Positions 14,536 to 22,148 of a stretch of 64,000 bases of DNA are shown in pieces. A program made the position numbers and the translations under genes. This DNA comes from an uncultured Massilia sp. (GTDB lineage Bacteria > Pseudomonadota > Gammaproteobacteria > Burkholderiales > Burkholderiaceae_D): positions 1-64,000 of the forward strand of contig NZ_CAJYEB010000018.1 in the NCBI RefSeq assembly GCF_913773735.1, given 5' to 3'. The notes beneath the pieces are model-generated. The model saw only the letters and a program-made list of their open reading frames with translations. It searched no databases and was not told the DNA's origin. Position 1 is the stretch's first letter. The number at the start of each line of letters is the position of its first letter.

Positions 14536-16509
14536 TCAATAGTACTGGTTGAAGCTCAGCAGGTGATGGGCCAGGCCCACCGCCACGAGCACCGCGAACG
14601 AGGCGACCCACGCGAGCGCCATCCCCTTGCCGGCGCGCCCGCCCGTGCGCAGCGCCGTGCGCGCATGCCACAGCGCCGCCAGCAGGCCGCCGACGAAGGC
14701 GACCAGGCTCACCGACTGCGCCAGCGGCAGCAGCTGGCTGACGTCGCCGTCGTTGCCCATCACGGCGATGGTGGCCGTCCACAGGACGACGGCGCCGATC
14801 GCCAGGCAGCTGGCGCTGCGCACCCAGGTCAGGGCGCGGGCGGGGGCCGCCACGCCGTGGCGCCGGCGCAGCACGGCGGCCACGGGCCACAGCAACGCGG
14901 TCAGCAGGGCGACGCCGAAGGCCAGCGCCAGCAGCACCGTGACGGTGGTGCCGGCCATGAACGGCACCGGCTCGAACACGAAGGCGAAGACATAGGGCTC
15001 GATGCCCAGGCGCACCACCTTGCCGTCCTGGACGATGGCCTGCATGCGCCGCTTCCCATGCTCTTCCTGCCACAGGAACGGTTGCACCTCGCGGAACACG
15101 CTGCGCTCGCCGCCCAGGTCGATCGCCACGCGGCCATGGTCGACGGCGTGCACGCGCAAGGGGCTCAGCAGCTGCAGCACCGAGAAGAACGTGGAATCCT
15201 CGCGCCGCGAGGTGCGGTAGGCGCCGGCCACCAGTTGCGCGTGCGCGCTGGCGGTGGCGTCGTCGAGCGCCGGCAGCGGCGCGCGCGCATCGGGCAGGTA
15301 GCGGTCGGCGAAGGCGTGGAACAGGCGTTCGCGCAGCCACTTGCCCTGGTCGTCGCGGCCTGGCGAATTGACCGACACGAACAGGCCGATGCCGTCGTCC
15401 GGCAGCAGCATCAGGTCGGAATGGAACAGGATCGTGTCGCCGGCGTGGCCGACGGCGCGGTGGCCGTTGATGTCCTGCTGGTAGAAGCCCAGGCCGATGC
15501 CGTTCAGGCCCGGCAGGCCGCGCGTGATCGTCGTGTGCATCATGCGCACCGTTTCCGGCTTGAGGATGCGCGCGCCGTCCAGCTCCCCCTGGCCCAGGTA
15601 GGCCAGCATGAAGCGGGCCATGTCGGCGCCGGTCGAGGACAGGCTGCCGGCGGGCGCCAGGCTGACGATCTCGAAGCCCTTGGGCGGCTCCTCCACGCTG
15701 GTATAGCCCTGCGACATATTGCCCTGCATGGCGGCCGGCAGCGGCTGGCGGAAACTCGAGTGCTTCATGCCCAGCGGCGCGAAGACGTGCTGCTCGACGT
15801 AGTCGTCGAAGGGCTGGCGCGCGACGCGCTCGACGATGTAGCCGGCCAGCGCCGTCGCCCAGTTCGAATAGCCCTGCATCGCGCCGGGGTCGTACAGGTA
15901 GGGCGGGATGTAGCGCTTGAGCACGCGGCCGTTGTCGGGCGTGGGCGTGCCGAAGGTGATCAGGTCGCGCGCCGTCTCCTCCAGGCCGCTGGTGTGCGTC
16001 ATCACGTGGCGCAGCGTCAGCGCCTTGCCGTTGCGCGCCGGGACCTGGAAGTCGAGGTAGCGGTTGACGTCGGCGTCCAGGTCCAGCCTGCCCTGCTCGA
16101 CCAGCTGCATCACCGCCGTCCAGGTGAACAGCTTGGAGATCGAGCCCGGACGGAACAGCGTGGCGGCCGGGTCGACCGGGATCGACTTGTCCCAGTCGGC
16201 CAGGCCGTAGCCCTTCTGCAGCAGCGGCTTGCCGTCCTTGACGAGGACCACGACGGCGCCCGGCACGCGCGCGCTGCGCAGGGCGCTTGGCATCAGGCCG
16301 TCGAGCCACGCCGCGGCGTCGGCCTCGGTGAGCGCCACCGCGCCGCGCGCGGGGGTGACGGGCGCCGACGCCGACGCCGGGGCCGGCGCGACCGGGACCG
16401 CGGGGGCGGGCGTGGCGACCGGCCCGGGCTCCTGCGCCCTGCCCGGCTGCGCGACGGCGGCGCACAGGAGCAGCGCCGCCGCCCATGCGCGAATGAGAAC
16501 GGCGCGCAT
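14536..16509 (-). CDS. Exported S12-family serine hydrolase with C-terminal membrane domain, copy 2
   Basis: This 657-residue protein has the same order as its downstream paralogue: a signal peptide (AAALLLCAAVAQPGRAQ), an Ala/Pro-rich linker, a catalytic domain with SISK (S123, K126), YSN (214-216) and HAG (355-357), and then four C-terminal hydrophobic helices. Shared blocks such as SKLFTWTAVMQLV show clear common descent. The start ATG at 16509 overlaps the TonB receptor stop in a TGATG junction, implying coupled translation. It should sit in the inner membrane with its active site in the periplasm. The two copies may accept different peptide or ester substrates. Confidence 0.85.
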   Translation of the reverse strand: MRAVLIRAWAAALLLCAAVAQPGRAQEPGPVATPAPAVPVAPAPASASAPVTPARGAVALTEADAAAWLDGLMPSALRSARVPGAVVVLVKDGKPLLQKGYGLADWDKSIPVDPAATLFRPGSISKLFTWTAVMQLVEQGRLDLDADVNRYLDFQVPARNGKALTLRHVMTHTSGLEETARDLITFGTPTPDNGRVLKRYIPPYLYDPGAMQGYSNWATALAGYIVERVARQPFDDYVEQHVFAPLGMKHSSFRQPLPAAMQGNMSQGYTSVEEPPKGFEIVSLAPAGSLSSTGADMARFMLAYLGQGELDGARILKPETVRMMHTTITRGLPGLNGIGLGFYQQDINGHRAVGHAGDTILFHSDLMLLPDDGIGLFVSVNSPGRDDQGKWLRERLFHAFADRYLPDARAPLPALDDATASAHAQLVAGAYRTSRREDSTFFSVLQLLSPLRVHAVDHGRVAIDLGGERSVFREVQPFLWQEEHGKRRMQAIVQDGKVVRLGIEPYVFAFVFEPVPFMAGTTVTVLLALAFGVALLTALLWPVAAVLRRRHGVAAPARALTWVRSASCLAIGAVVLWTATIAVMGNDGDVSQLLPLAQSVSLVAFVGGLLAALWHARTALRTGGRAGKGMALAWVASFAVLVAVGLAHHLLSFNQYY

Positions 16510-18809
16510 CAGAACGACCTCGCCACGCTGACGCCGACGGTACGGGGCTGCACCGGCGTCGCCCGCAGCGGGCCGCCGAAGGCCGTCAGCGCCGTGTCGG
16601 CGCCGGTCAGCGCGCGCTTGTCGCCGATGTTGCGCACGAAGGCGCCGAGCTGCCAGGCGTCGACGTCGATGCCGGCCTGCAGGTCGAGCAGCGTATAGCC
16701 GCCCATGCTGAAATTCGGCACCGAGGTGGCGGGCGAATCGAAGCCGGCGTTGCGCTGGCCGACGTGGCGCACGGTCACGCCGGCATAGACGGGCCGGCCG
16801 GCCAGCTCGGCGTCGTAGCGGCCGCCCACCGTCGAGGACAGCTTCGCCGTGTTCGGCAGGCGCGCGCCCGACGGGCCCAGCGCCGGTGCGTCCTCGGTCA
16901 GCTTGGCATCGGTCCAGGCCAGGCTGCCGTCCAGGCTCCAGTGGTCGTCCAGCCGGTAGCGCAGCGCCAGTTCCAGGCCCTTCGATTCGGCCTTGCCGGC
17001 ATTGCCGGTCAGCGTGGTGGCGCCGATGGCGATGGGTTGCTGCAGCTTGTCCCAGCGGATGTCGAACAGCGCGGCCTCGAGGAACAGGCGGCGGTCCAGC
17101 AGGTCGGCCTTGTAGCCCACCTCGTAGCTCCACAGCTTGTCCGACTGGAACGACAGCGGCGCGCCCGGCACCACCTGGCCGTTCTGGTCGATCGCCGGCG
17201 GATTCGGCCCGCCCGGGCGGTAGCCGCTGGCGGCGCGGAAGTACACGCTGCTGGTCTTGTCGATCGAGTAGCGCCCGGTCACCAGGTACGTCTTCGCATC
17301 GTCCTTGGCCGGCGCCTCGAAGTCGGCCACGCCGTTGGTCGCGGTGCCGTACACCTGCTTGTTGCGCGCCAGGCGCGCGCCGACCGTGAACGACCAGGCC
17401 GGCGCCGGATTCCAGGTGACGTCGCCGTACACGGCGTTCTCGGTATAGCGCGAGGGCTGGTCGCTGGTCACCAGCGTCAGCTCGGAACCGTCGGCCGCCA
17501 CCTGGCCCCACAGGCGCTGGTGGCGGCTGCCGGTTTCCTTGTTGTGGAAGTAGCCTAGGAGCCATTCGACGACGCCGCGCGAGGACGTCAGGCGCACTTC
17601 GCCGGTCTTCTTGTTCAACTTGGTGTCGTTGTCGAGGCTCGCGAAGCTGAAGTCCGGCGAGCCGACGATGTCCATCGCATCGAGCACCGTATTGGCCTTG
17701 AAGCGCTGGGCCGAGCCGATCACGTTCAGGCGCGCCCACCCCAGGTCGTACTCGACGTCGGCCGAGACGACGCCGGTCGTGATCTTGTAGGGTTCCGGGG
17801 TGTACAGGTTGTGCGTCAGGTCGCCGTACATCGGACGGCCGGTGACCGTGTCGTACTGCAGCTGGTTGGTGCCGTCGCGCTCGATCTGCTGCTGGGTGGC
17901 GGTCAGGCGCACGCGCAGCTGCTTGCTCGGATCGAACAGCACCGAGACCCGCGCGCCGCGCGTATCGCCTTCGTTGACGTGCTCGCCCGGCACGCGGCCG
18001 ACGGCCTTCATGTAGCCGCCGTCGTGCTCGTTGAACGCCGCCACGCGCAGCGCCGCCGTGCCTTCGCTGAGCGGCACGTTGACCACGGCGTTCTCGACGT
18101 GGCCCAGGGTGCCGTTGCGGGTGCCGCGCAGCGCCACCCCGGCCTTGCCCGAGAAGCCGGAGGAATCGGGATCGTTGGTCACGTACTTGAGCAGGCCGCC
18201 CATCGCGCCGGCGCCGTACAGCGTGCCCTGCGGGCCGCGCAGCAGTTCGACATGGTGCAGGTCGAGCAGCGCCATGTCGAGCGCCGCCACGGCCTCGCCG
18301 ACGAAGCCGGTGCTGGAGCCGAAGGCCACGTCGTCGATATAGGTGCCGACGGTCGGCGCCGTCGCGGTGCCCACCGAGACGCCGCGGATGTTCACCTGGC
18401 CGCGGCCCGGACCGCCGCCCGACGACACGCTCACGCCCGGCAGCGTGCCGACGTAGTCGTCGAGCGAGGCGGCGCCGCTGCTTTCCAGCTTGTCGGCGCC
18501 CAGCGTCTCGACGCGCAGCGGCACGTCGCGCAGCGGTTCGCGGCGGCGGGTGGCGGTCACCGTGACCACTTCGGTGCGGGTGCCCGCCGGCACGGCGCCG
18601 GCGGCCTGCGCCTGCGCCTGCGCCACCTCGTCGGGCTGGTCCGGCTGGTGCGCTTCGCCCGCCTGCGCCGCCTGGGCGCCGGCCAGCGCCACGATCGCGG
18701 CGACGGCCAGGGCGATGGCGCGGGGACGCGGCATCCGGTGCGCGCCATCCCCGAGGGACGCGGGGTCGTTGGCCTGGGTATTCGACAGCTGCTTGACGCT
18801 TCGTGACAT
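16509..18809 (-). CDS. TonB-dependent outer-membrane receptor
   Basis: The protein of about 766 residues is a TonB-dependent transporter for active uptake across the outer membrane. After an unusually long, basic N-region comes a hydrophobic signal (IALAVAAIVALAGAQAAQA). The plug domain (about 75-210) includes VTVTATRRREPLRDVP and HVELLRGPQGTLYGAGAMGG, and the rest is beta-barrel ending in the aromatic VARSF. The ATG at 18809 is supported by AGGAG upstream; a shorter start at the internal Met before PRPRAIAL is possible. It heads the six-gene operon. No heme, vitamin B12 or siderophore-specific signature is visible. Co-transcription with hydrolases and peptidases suggests that it imports a peptide-like compound. 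Confidence 0.92.
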   Translation of the reverse strand: MSRSVKQLSNTQANDPASLGDGAHRMPRPRAIALAVAAIVALAGAQAAQAGEAHQPDQPDEVAQAQAQAAGAVPAGTRTEVVTVTATRRREPLRDVPLRVETLGADKLESSGAASLDDYVGTLPGVSVSSGGGPGRGQVNIRGVSVGTATAPTVGTYIDDVAFGSSTGFVGEAVAALDMALLDLHHVELLRGPQGTLYGAGAMGGLLKYVTNDPDSSGFSGKAGVALRGTRNGTLGHVENAVVNVPLSEGTAALRVAAFNEHDGGYMKAVGRVPGEHVNEGDTRGARVSVLFDPSKQLRVRLTATQQQIERDGTNQLQYDTVTGRPMYGDLTHNLYTPEPYKITTGVVSADVEYDLGWARLNVIGSAQRFKANTVLDAMDIVGSPDFSFASLDNDTKLNKKTGEVRLTSSRGVVEWLLGYFHNKETGSRHQRLWGQVAADGSELTLVTSDQPSRYTENAVYGDVTWNPAPAWSFTVGARLARNKQVYGTATNGVADFEAPAKDDAKTYLVTGRYSIDKTSSVYFRAASGYRPGGPNPPAIDQNGQVVPGAPLSFQSDKLWSYEVGYKADLLDRRLFLEAALFDIRWDKLQQPIAIGATTLTGNAGKAESKGLELALRYRLDDHWSLDGSLAWTDAKLTEDAPALGPSGARLPNTAKLSSTVGGRYDAELAGRPVYAGVTVRHVGQRNAGFDSPATSVPNFSMGGYTLLDLQAGIDVDAWQLGAFVRNIGDKRALTGADTALTAFGGPLRATPVQPRTVGVSVARSF

Positions 18810-18852
18810 GGATACACTCCTGAAGGGGACGGCGGACCAGAACGTTTTCCAA

Positions 18853-18939
18853 ATACTACGTTGTTTCACCAAAATTAATCAAACAGAAAAATAATCTCTT
18901 TATTTTCTTTTTTTGAAAATTTTTGGCAGAAAATTTCAA
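18853..18939 (-). promoter_or_regulatory. Promoter and upstream dyad of the TonB receptor operon
   Basis: Leftward, TTGATT (18882-18877) and TAGTAT (18858-18853) are 18 bp apart, 44 bases before the start codon. Upstream, at 18913-18939, is a striking A/T dyad with arms TTGAAAATTTT and AAAATTTCAA. Its position upstream of the -35 fits an activator or Lrp-type site. The sequence between them is A/T-rich, as in an UP element. Confidence 0.5.
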
Positions 18940-19204
18940 TGCATGGATTGGCGTTTGGAAATTGCTGCATTGCGGTCGGGGGCGCTGGCACAGGCGTGGT
19001 GCATGCCGGTGGCATGGCTGTGGCGCTGGAGGCGGCCTGCCACCAGTGGGACGGGGGGCAAGCCGGACCGTTGCGCGCATGGCGCGTGCACCAAGGGGAT
19101 GCGGAAAGCACCGTGGCGACCCATGCCAGACCGGGCATGGCGCTGCAGCGCAAAAAGCGGCTGCGGCGGGTACGGGCGGGCGGGTGCGTGTGTCGATTGC
19201 ACAA
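18940..19204. other. Noncoding stretch upstream of the TonB operon
   Basis: The gap from 18810 to 19267 is 458 bases long. Its left part is the promoter region and its right part the tRNA terminator. The 265 bases in between return to high GC. Several open frames cross it, but none has a ribosome-binding site or a recognisable protein pattern, and they run into the tRNA. I see nothing supportable here. Confidence 0.5.
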
Positions 19205-19240
19205 CGAAAAAAGCCCGCTTCTTGCGAAGCGGGCTTTTCG
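19205..19240 (-). terminator. Intrinsic terminator of tRNA-Asn copy 1
   Basis: A perfect 13-bp stem (AAAAGCCCGCTTC with its complement, loop of four) ends leftward in six T residues. It lies 28 bases after the tRNA 3' end on the minus strand. Confidence 0.92.
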
Positions 19241-19267
19241 GTGCTGCAAATCCGGTGCAGCGAATTC

Positions 19268-19343
19268 TGGCTCCCCGACCTGGACTCGAACCAGGGACCT
19301 GCGGATTAACAGTCCGTCGCTCTACCGACTGAGCTATCAGGGA
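19268..19343 (-). tRNA. tRNA-Asn(GUU), copy 1
   Basis: This is a 76-nt gene with encoded CCA. The acceptor stem pairs TCCCTGA with TCGGGGA, the D-arm contains AGCTCAGTCGGTAGAGC, the anticodon loop reads CTGTTAATC with anticodon GTT, and the T-arm contains GGTTCGAGTCC. A TATAAT lies 12-17 bases upstream (19360-19355). It is identical to the three copies at 20710, 25284 and 25450, while its flanks differ, so the copies are not an assembly repeat of one locus. It has its own terminator. Confidence 0.98.
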
Positions 19344-19440
19344 AAAGAGGCCGCATTATAGCGGCAGCTTGCCGGTTTGCCTAGACCTGCCCGGCACGTC
19401 GCCCCGGCACACCCCACCGTCGCCCCGGCGCCCCCCCACC

Positions 19441-19522
19441 GTCGCCCCGGCGCAGGCCGGGGCCGAATTTTCCGGCGTGGTCGCGCACGACGACATTGGA
19501 TCCCGGCCTGCGCCGGGGTGAC
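19441..19522. repeat. REP-like inverted pair, second locus
   Basis: Facing copies of the unit seen at 1018-1102 occur here: a left arm at 19441-19468 containing CCCCGGCGCAGGCCGGGG and a right arm at 19495-19522 containing CCCGGCCTGCGCCGGGG. Partial copies (GTCGCCCCGGC) precede it at about 19399 and 19419. It lies between tRNA-Asn copy 1 and the stop of the acyl-CoA-dehydrogenase-like gene. Confidence 0.8.
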
Positions 19523-19545
19523 GGCATGGGTGCCGGCGGGCAGTG

Positions 19546-20646
19546 TCAGGAGAGCGGGTCCAGCGGCGTCAGGAGCGCGTGCTGCGCCCCGGTATGGAAA
19601 TCGCGCCAGACGCGGTTGATATCGCTGTCCTCGCGCGCCGCCTGCAGGCCGCAGTACGGATACAGCGTGTCCACCGCATGGCGCGCCGCCCCCACCCAGG
19701 CCATGGCCAGCGCCTGCAGTTCGGCAGCCTGCGCCTCGTCCACGCGCGCGCCGGCGTCCACCCGTTCCCAGGTCGCATCGAGCAGCGCGTAGACCCGGCC
19801 GCGCGCGGCTTCCAGCGCGGCCTCGGCCCCGTCCAGCGCCGCGCGCACGGCCGGCACGTCGATCAGCGCCTCGCCATTGCCGAAGCGGTGGCGGCGCTGC
19901 CCGATCGCGGCGCGCGCCAGTTCCACGAAGTGCGCGCCCATGCCGGCGACGTTGGCGGCCAGCGTGACGAAGGCGAAGGCCATGAACGGGAAGCGGTACA
20001 GCGGCCCCTGCGCGCGGGCGGCGTCCGGATCGATGGTGAAACCGTGGCGCGCGTGCACCCGGCGGCCAGCGACTTGATAGGCATGCGAGGCGGTGGCGCG
20101 CAGGCCCAGCGTGCGCCAGTTCGGCACGATCTCGACCAGCGCGGCCGGCACCACGAAGGCCTGGATGCGCGGCTGGCCGAGCGCATCCAGCAGCGGCTTG
20201 CCGTCGGCGCGCAGCAGCGCGTTGAACGTGAAATGCGTGGCCATCGGCGCGCCGCTGGCGTAGTCCCACTGGCCGTCGATGCGCCAGCCGTCGCCGTCGC
20301 GCTCGGCCACGCCGGTCGGGGCGCCGCTGCCGGCCAGGCAGGCGCGCGGCGTCGCGAGGATCTCGCGCGCCAGCGAGGGGTCGAGGAAGCCGGTGAACCA
20401 GCCGGCGCCGGCGCACAAGGTGACGGTCCAGGCCATGCTGCCGTCCACGCGCGCGATCGCCTCTTCCAGGCGCACGACCTGCGGCAGCGGCAGTTCGTCG
20501 CCGCCGAGCGCGCGCGGCGCCAGCATGCGCAGCCAGCCGCGCCGGTGGATCAGGGCCTGCTGGACCGGGTGCAGCCAGCGCGCGGCGTCGGCGGCGGGGG
20601 CGTGGCGGGCGATGCGTTCGGCGTCGCGGCGGGAGAATGGCGGCAT
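19546..20646 (-). CDS. Acyl-CoA dehydrogenase / flavin monooxygenase-family protein
   Basis: The 366-residue protein has the acyl-CoA dehydrogenase fold. The N-terminal helical domain includes LEEAIARVDGSMAWT and the middle beta domain has GWRIDGQWDYASGAPMATHF. The C-terminal helical bundle resembles the HpaB/DszC-like subgroup that uses reduced flavin to hydroxylate substrates. The glutamate typical of true short-chain acyl-CoA dehydrogenases is not evident, so a monooxygenase-type role is as likely. It stands alone between two tRNA-Asn genes on the same strand. The chosen ATG (20646) has a poor Shine-Dalgarno, and the terminator of tRNA copy 2 lies just upstream. Substrate unknown. Confidence 0.72.
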   Translation of the reverse strand: MPPFSRRDAERIARHAPAADAARWLHPVQQALIHRRGWLRMLAPRALGGDELPLPQVVRLEEAIARVDGSMAWTVTLCAGAGWFTGFLDPSLAREILATPRACLAGSGAPTGVAERDGDGWRIDGQWDYASGAPMATHFTFNALLRADGKPLLDALGQPRIQAFVVPAALVEIVPNWRTLGLRATASHAYQVAGRRVHARHGFTIDPDAARAQGPLYRFPFMAFAFVTLAANVAGMGAHFVELARAAIGQRRHRFGNGEALIDVPAVRAALDGAEAALEAARGRVYALLDATWERVDAGARVDEAQAAELQALAMAWVGAARHAVDTLYPYCGLQAAREDSDINRVWRDFHTGAQHALLTPLDPLS

Positions 20647-20671
20647 GGGCAAGGTCCGGATACCCGGATAT

Positions 20672-20703
20672 GAAAAAGGCCGCGTTCTCACGCGGCCTTT
20701 CAT
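20672..20703 (-). terminator. Intrinsic terminator of tRNA-Asn copy 2
   Basis: Stem AAAGGCCGCG with its complement and a six-base loop, followed leftward by five T residues. It lies directly after tRNA copy 2 and just before the start of the acyl-CoA-dehydrogenase-like gene. Confidence 0.88.
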
Positions 20704-20709
20704 GCATTC

Positions 20710-20785
20710 TGGCTCCCCGACCTGGACTCGAACCAGGGACCTGCGGATTAACAGTCCGTCGCTCTACCGACTGAGCTATCAGGGA
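20710..20785 (-). tRNA. tRNA-Asn(GUU), copy 2
   Basis: The 76-nt sequence is identical to copy 1, with GTT anticodon and encoded CCA. Upstream on the minus strand, TTGGCA (20824-20819), a 16-bp spacer and TATAAT (20802-20797) form a strong independent promoter. A terminator follows at 20672-20703. It diverges from purT. Confidence 0.98.
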
Positions 20786-20901
20786 ATCGAGGCAATATTA
20801 TAGCAGGAAATTTGGGGATGCCAATAGCATCCTGCCATGGTGCGCGGGGCGGTGCGGTTTGCTATAGTCGCCCCTATTTTCCAACCACCATTCCGTCTCC
20901 A

Positions 20902-22113
20902 ATGACCACGCCACGCACCCTGGGCACGCCCCTCTCCCCTTCCGCCACCAAGGTCATGCTGCTCGGCTCCGGCGAGCTCGGCAAGGAAGTCATCATCTCG
21001 CTGCAGCGCCTGGGCGTCGAGGTGATCGCCGTCGACCGCTATCCGAATGCGCCGGGCCACCAGATCGCGCACCGCGCCCACGTGATCGACATGACCGACG
21101 GCGCGGCGCTGGAAGCGCTGATCGCGCGCGAACGGCCGGACCTGATCGTGCCGGAGATCGAGGCGATCGCCACGCCCAAGCTGGCCGAGCTGGAAGCGGC
21201 CGGCAGGATCACCTGCATCCCGACCGCGCGCGCGGCGCTCTTGACCATGAACCGCGAAGGCATCCGCCGCCTGGCCGCCGAGGAACTGGGTCTCGCCACC
21301 TCGCCCTACCGCTTCGCCTCCAGCCTCGAGGAGCTGAAGGCGGCCTGCGCCGAGATCGGCTTTCCGTGCGTGGTCAAGCCGGTGATGTCCTCGTCGGGCA
21401 AGGGCCAGTCCAGGCTCGACGGCGCCGCCGACGTCGAGGCGGCCTGGGACTACGCGGCCGCGGGCGGGCGCGTCGACGCCGGCCGCGTGATCGTCGAGGG
21501 CTTCGTCGACTTCGACTACGAGATCACGCTGCTGACCGTGCGCGCCGTGGGCGCGGACGGCGCCGTCGAGACGCGCTTCTGCGAACCGATCGGCCACAAG
21601 CAGGTGCACGGCGACTACGTCGAGTCGTGGCAGCCGCAGCCCATGACGCCGGGCGCGCTGGCCAACGCGCGCCACATCGCCGAGCGGGTCACGGCCAACC
21701 TGGGCGGCCTGGGCGTGTTCGGGGTCGAACTGTTCGTCAAGGGCGACATGGTGTGGTTCTCGGAAGTCAGCCCGCGCCCGCACGACACCGGCATGGTGAC
21801 GATGGCCACGCAGCACCAGAGCGAATTCGAGCTGCACGCGAAAGCCATCCTCGGCCTGCCGGTGGACGTGGCGCTGCGCGCGCCGGGCGCCTCCGCCGTC
21901 ATCTACGGCCAGCTGGAACAGGCCGGCATCGCCTTCGAGGGCGTGGCCGAGGCGCTGCGCGTGCCGGGCAGCGACATCCGCCTGTTCGGCAAGCCGGAAT
22001 CGTTCGCGCGCCGGCGCATGGGCGTGGCGCTGGCCACCGCCGCCGACGTCGACACGGCGCGCGCGCGGGCGCTGGAGGCGGCCTCGAAAGTCAGGCCGGT
22101 GCCGGGCAACTAA
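20902..22113 (+). CDS. purT: Formate-dependent phosphoribosylglycinamide formyltransferase (GAR transformylase 2)
   Basis: The 403-residue ATP-grasp enzyme makes formyl-GAR from GAR, formate and ATP, the folate-independent route for step 3 of purine synthesis. Hallmarks include [19 protein letters not shown] near residues 23-41, [10 protein letters not shown], the ATP-grasp [31 protein letters not shown], [32 protein letters not shown] sequence near 270-300, and GPASAVI-like [10 protein letters not shown]. Length is normal. The ATG at 20902 matches the family N-terminus; a TATAGT at 20863 may be its -10. It is transcribed away from tRNA-Asn copy 2 and is not in an operon. Confidence 0.96.
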   Translation: MTTPRTLGTPLSPSATKVMLLGSGELGKEVIISLQRLGVEVIAVDRYPNAPGHQIAHRAHVIDMTDGAALEALIARERPDLIVPEIEAIATPKLAELEAAGRITCIPTARAALLTMNREGIRRLAAEELGLATSPYRFASSLEELKAACAEIGFPCVVKPVMSSSGKGQSRLDGAADVEAAWDYAAAGGRVDAGRVIVEGFVDFDYEITLLTVRAVGADGAVETRFCEPIGHKQVHGDYVESWQPQPMTPGALANARHIAERVTANLGGLGVFGVELFVKGDMVWFSEVSPRPHDTGMVTMATQHQSEFELHAKAILGLPVDVALRAPGASAVIYGQLEQAGIAFEGVAEALRVPGSDIRLFGKPESFARRRMGVALATAADVDTARARALEAASKVRPVPGN

Positions 22114-22148
22114 GGGCCGATCCGGGCGCCCGCCCGGGCCCGCGCCGC

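Noticed and set aside
2370..18809. True microcystinase cluster
   Set aside because: No mlrA-type membrane protease is present, and the S12 and M81 proteins could serve other peptides. The comparison is kept only as a functional analogy.
18939..19361. Open frames of 120-140 codons in the gap upstream of the TonB operon
   Set aside because: They run through a tRNA terminator and the tRNA gene itself, lack a ribosome-binding site, and show no protein-like pattern.
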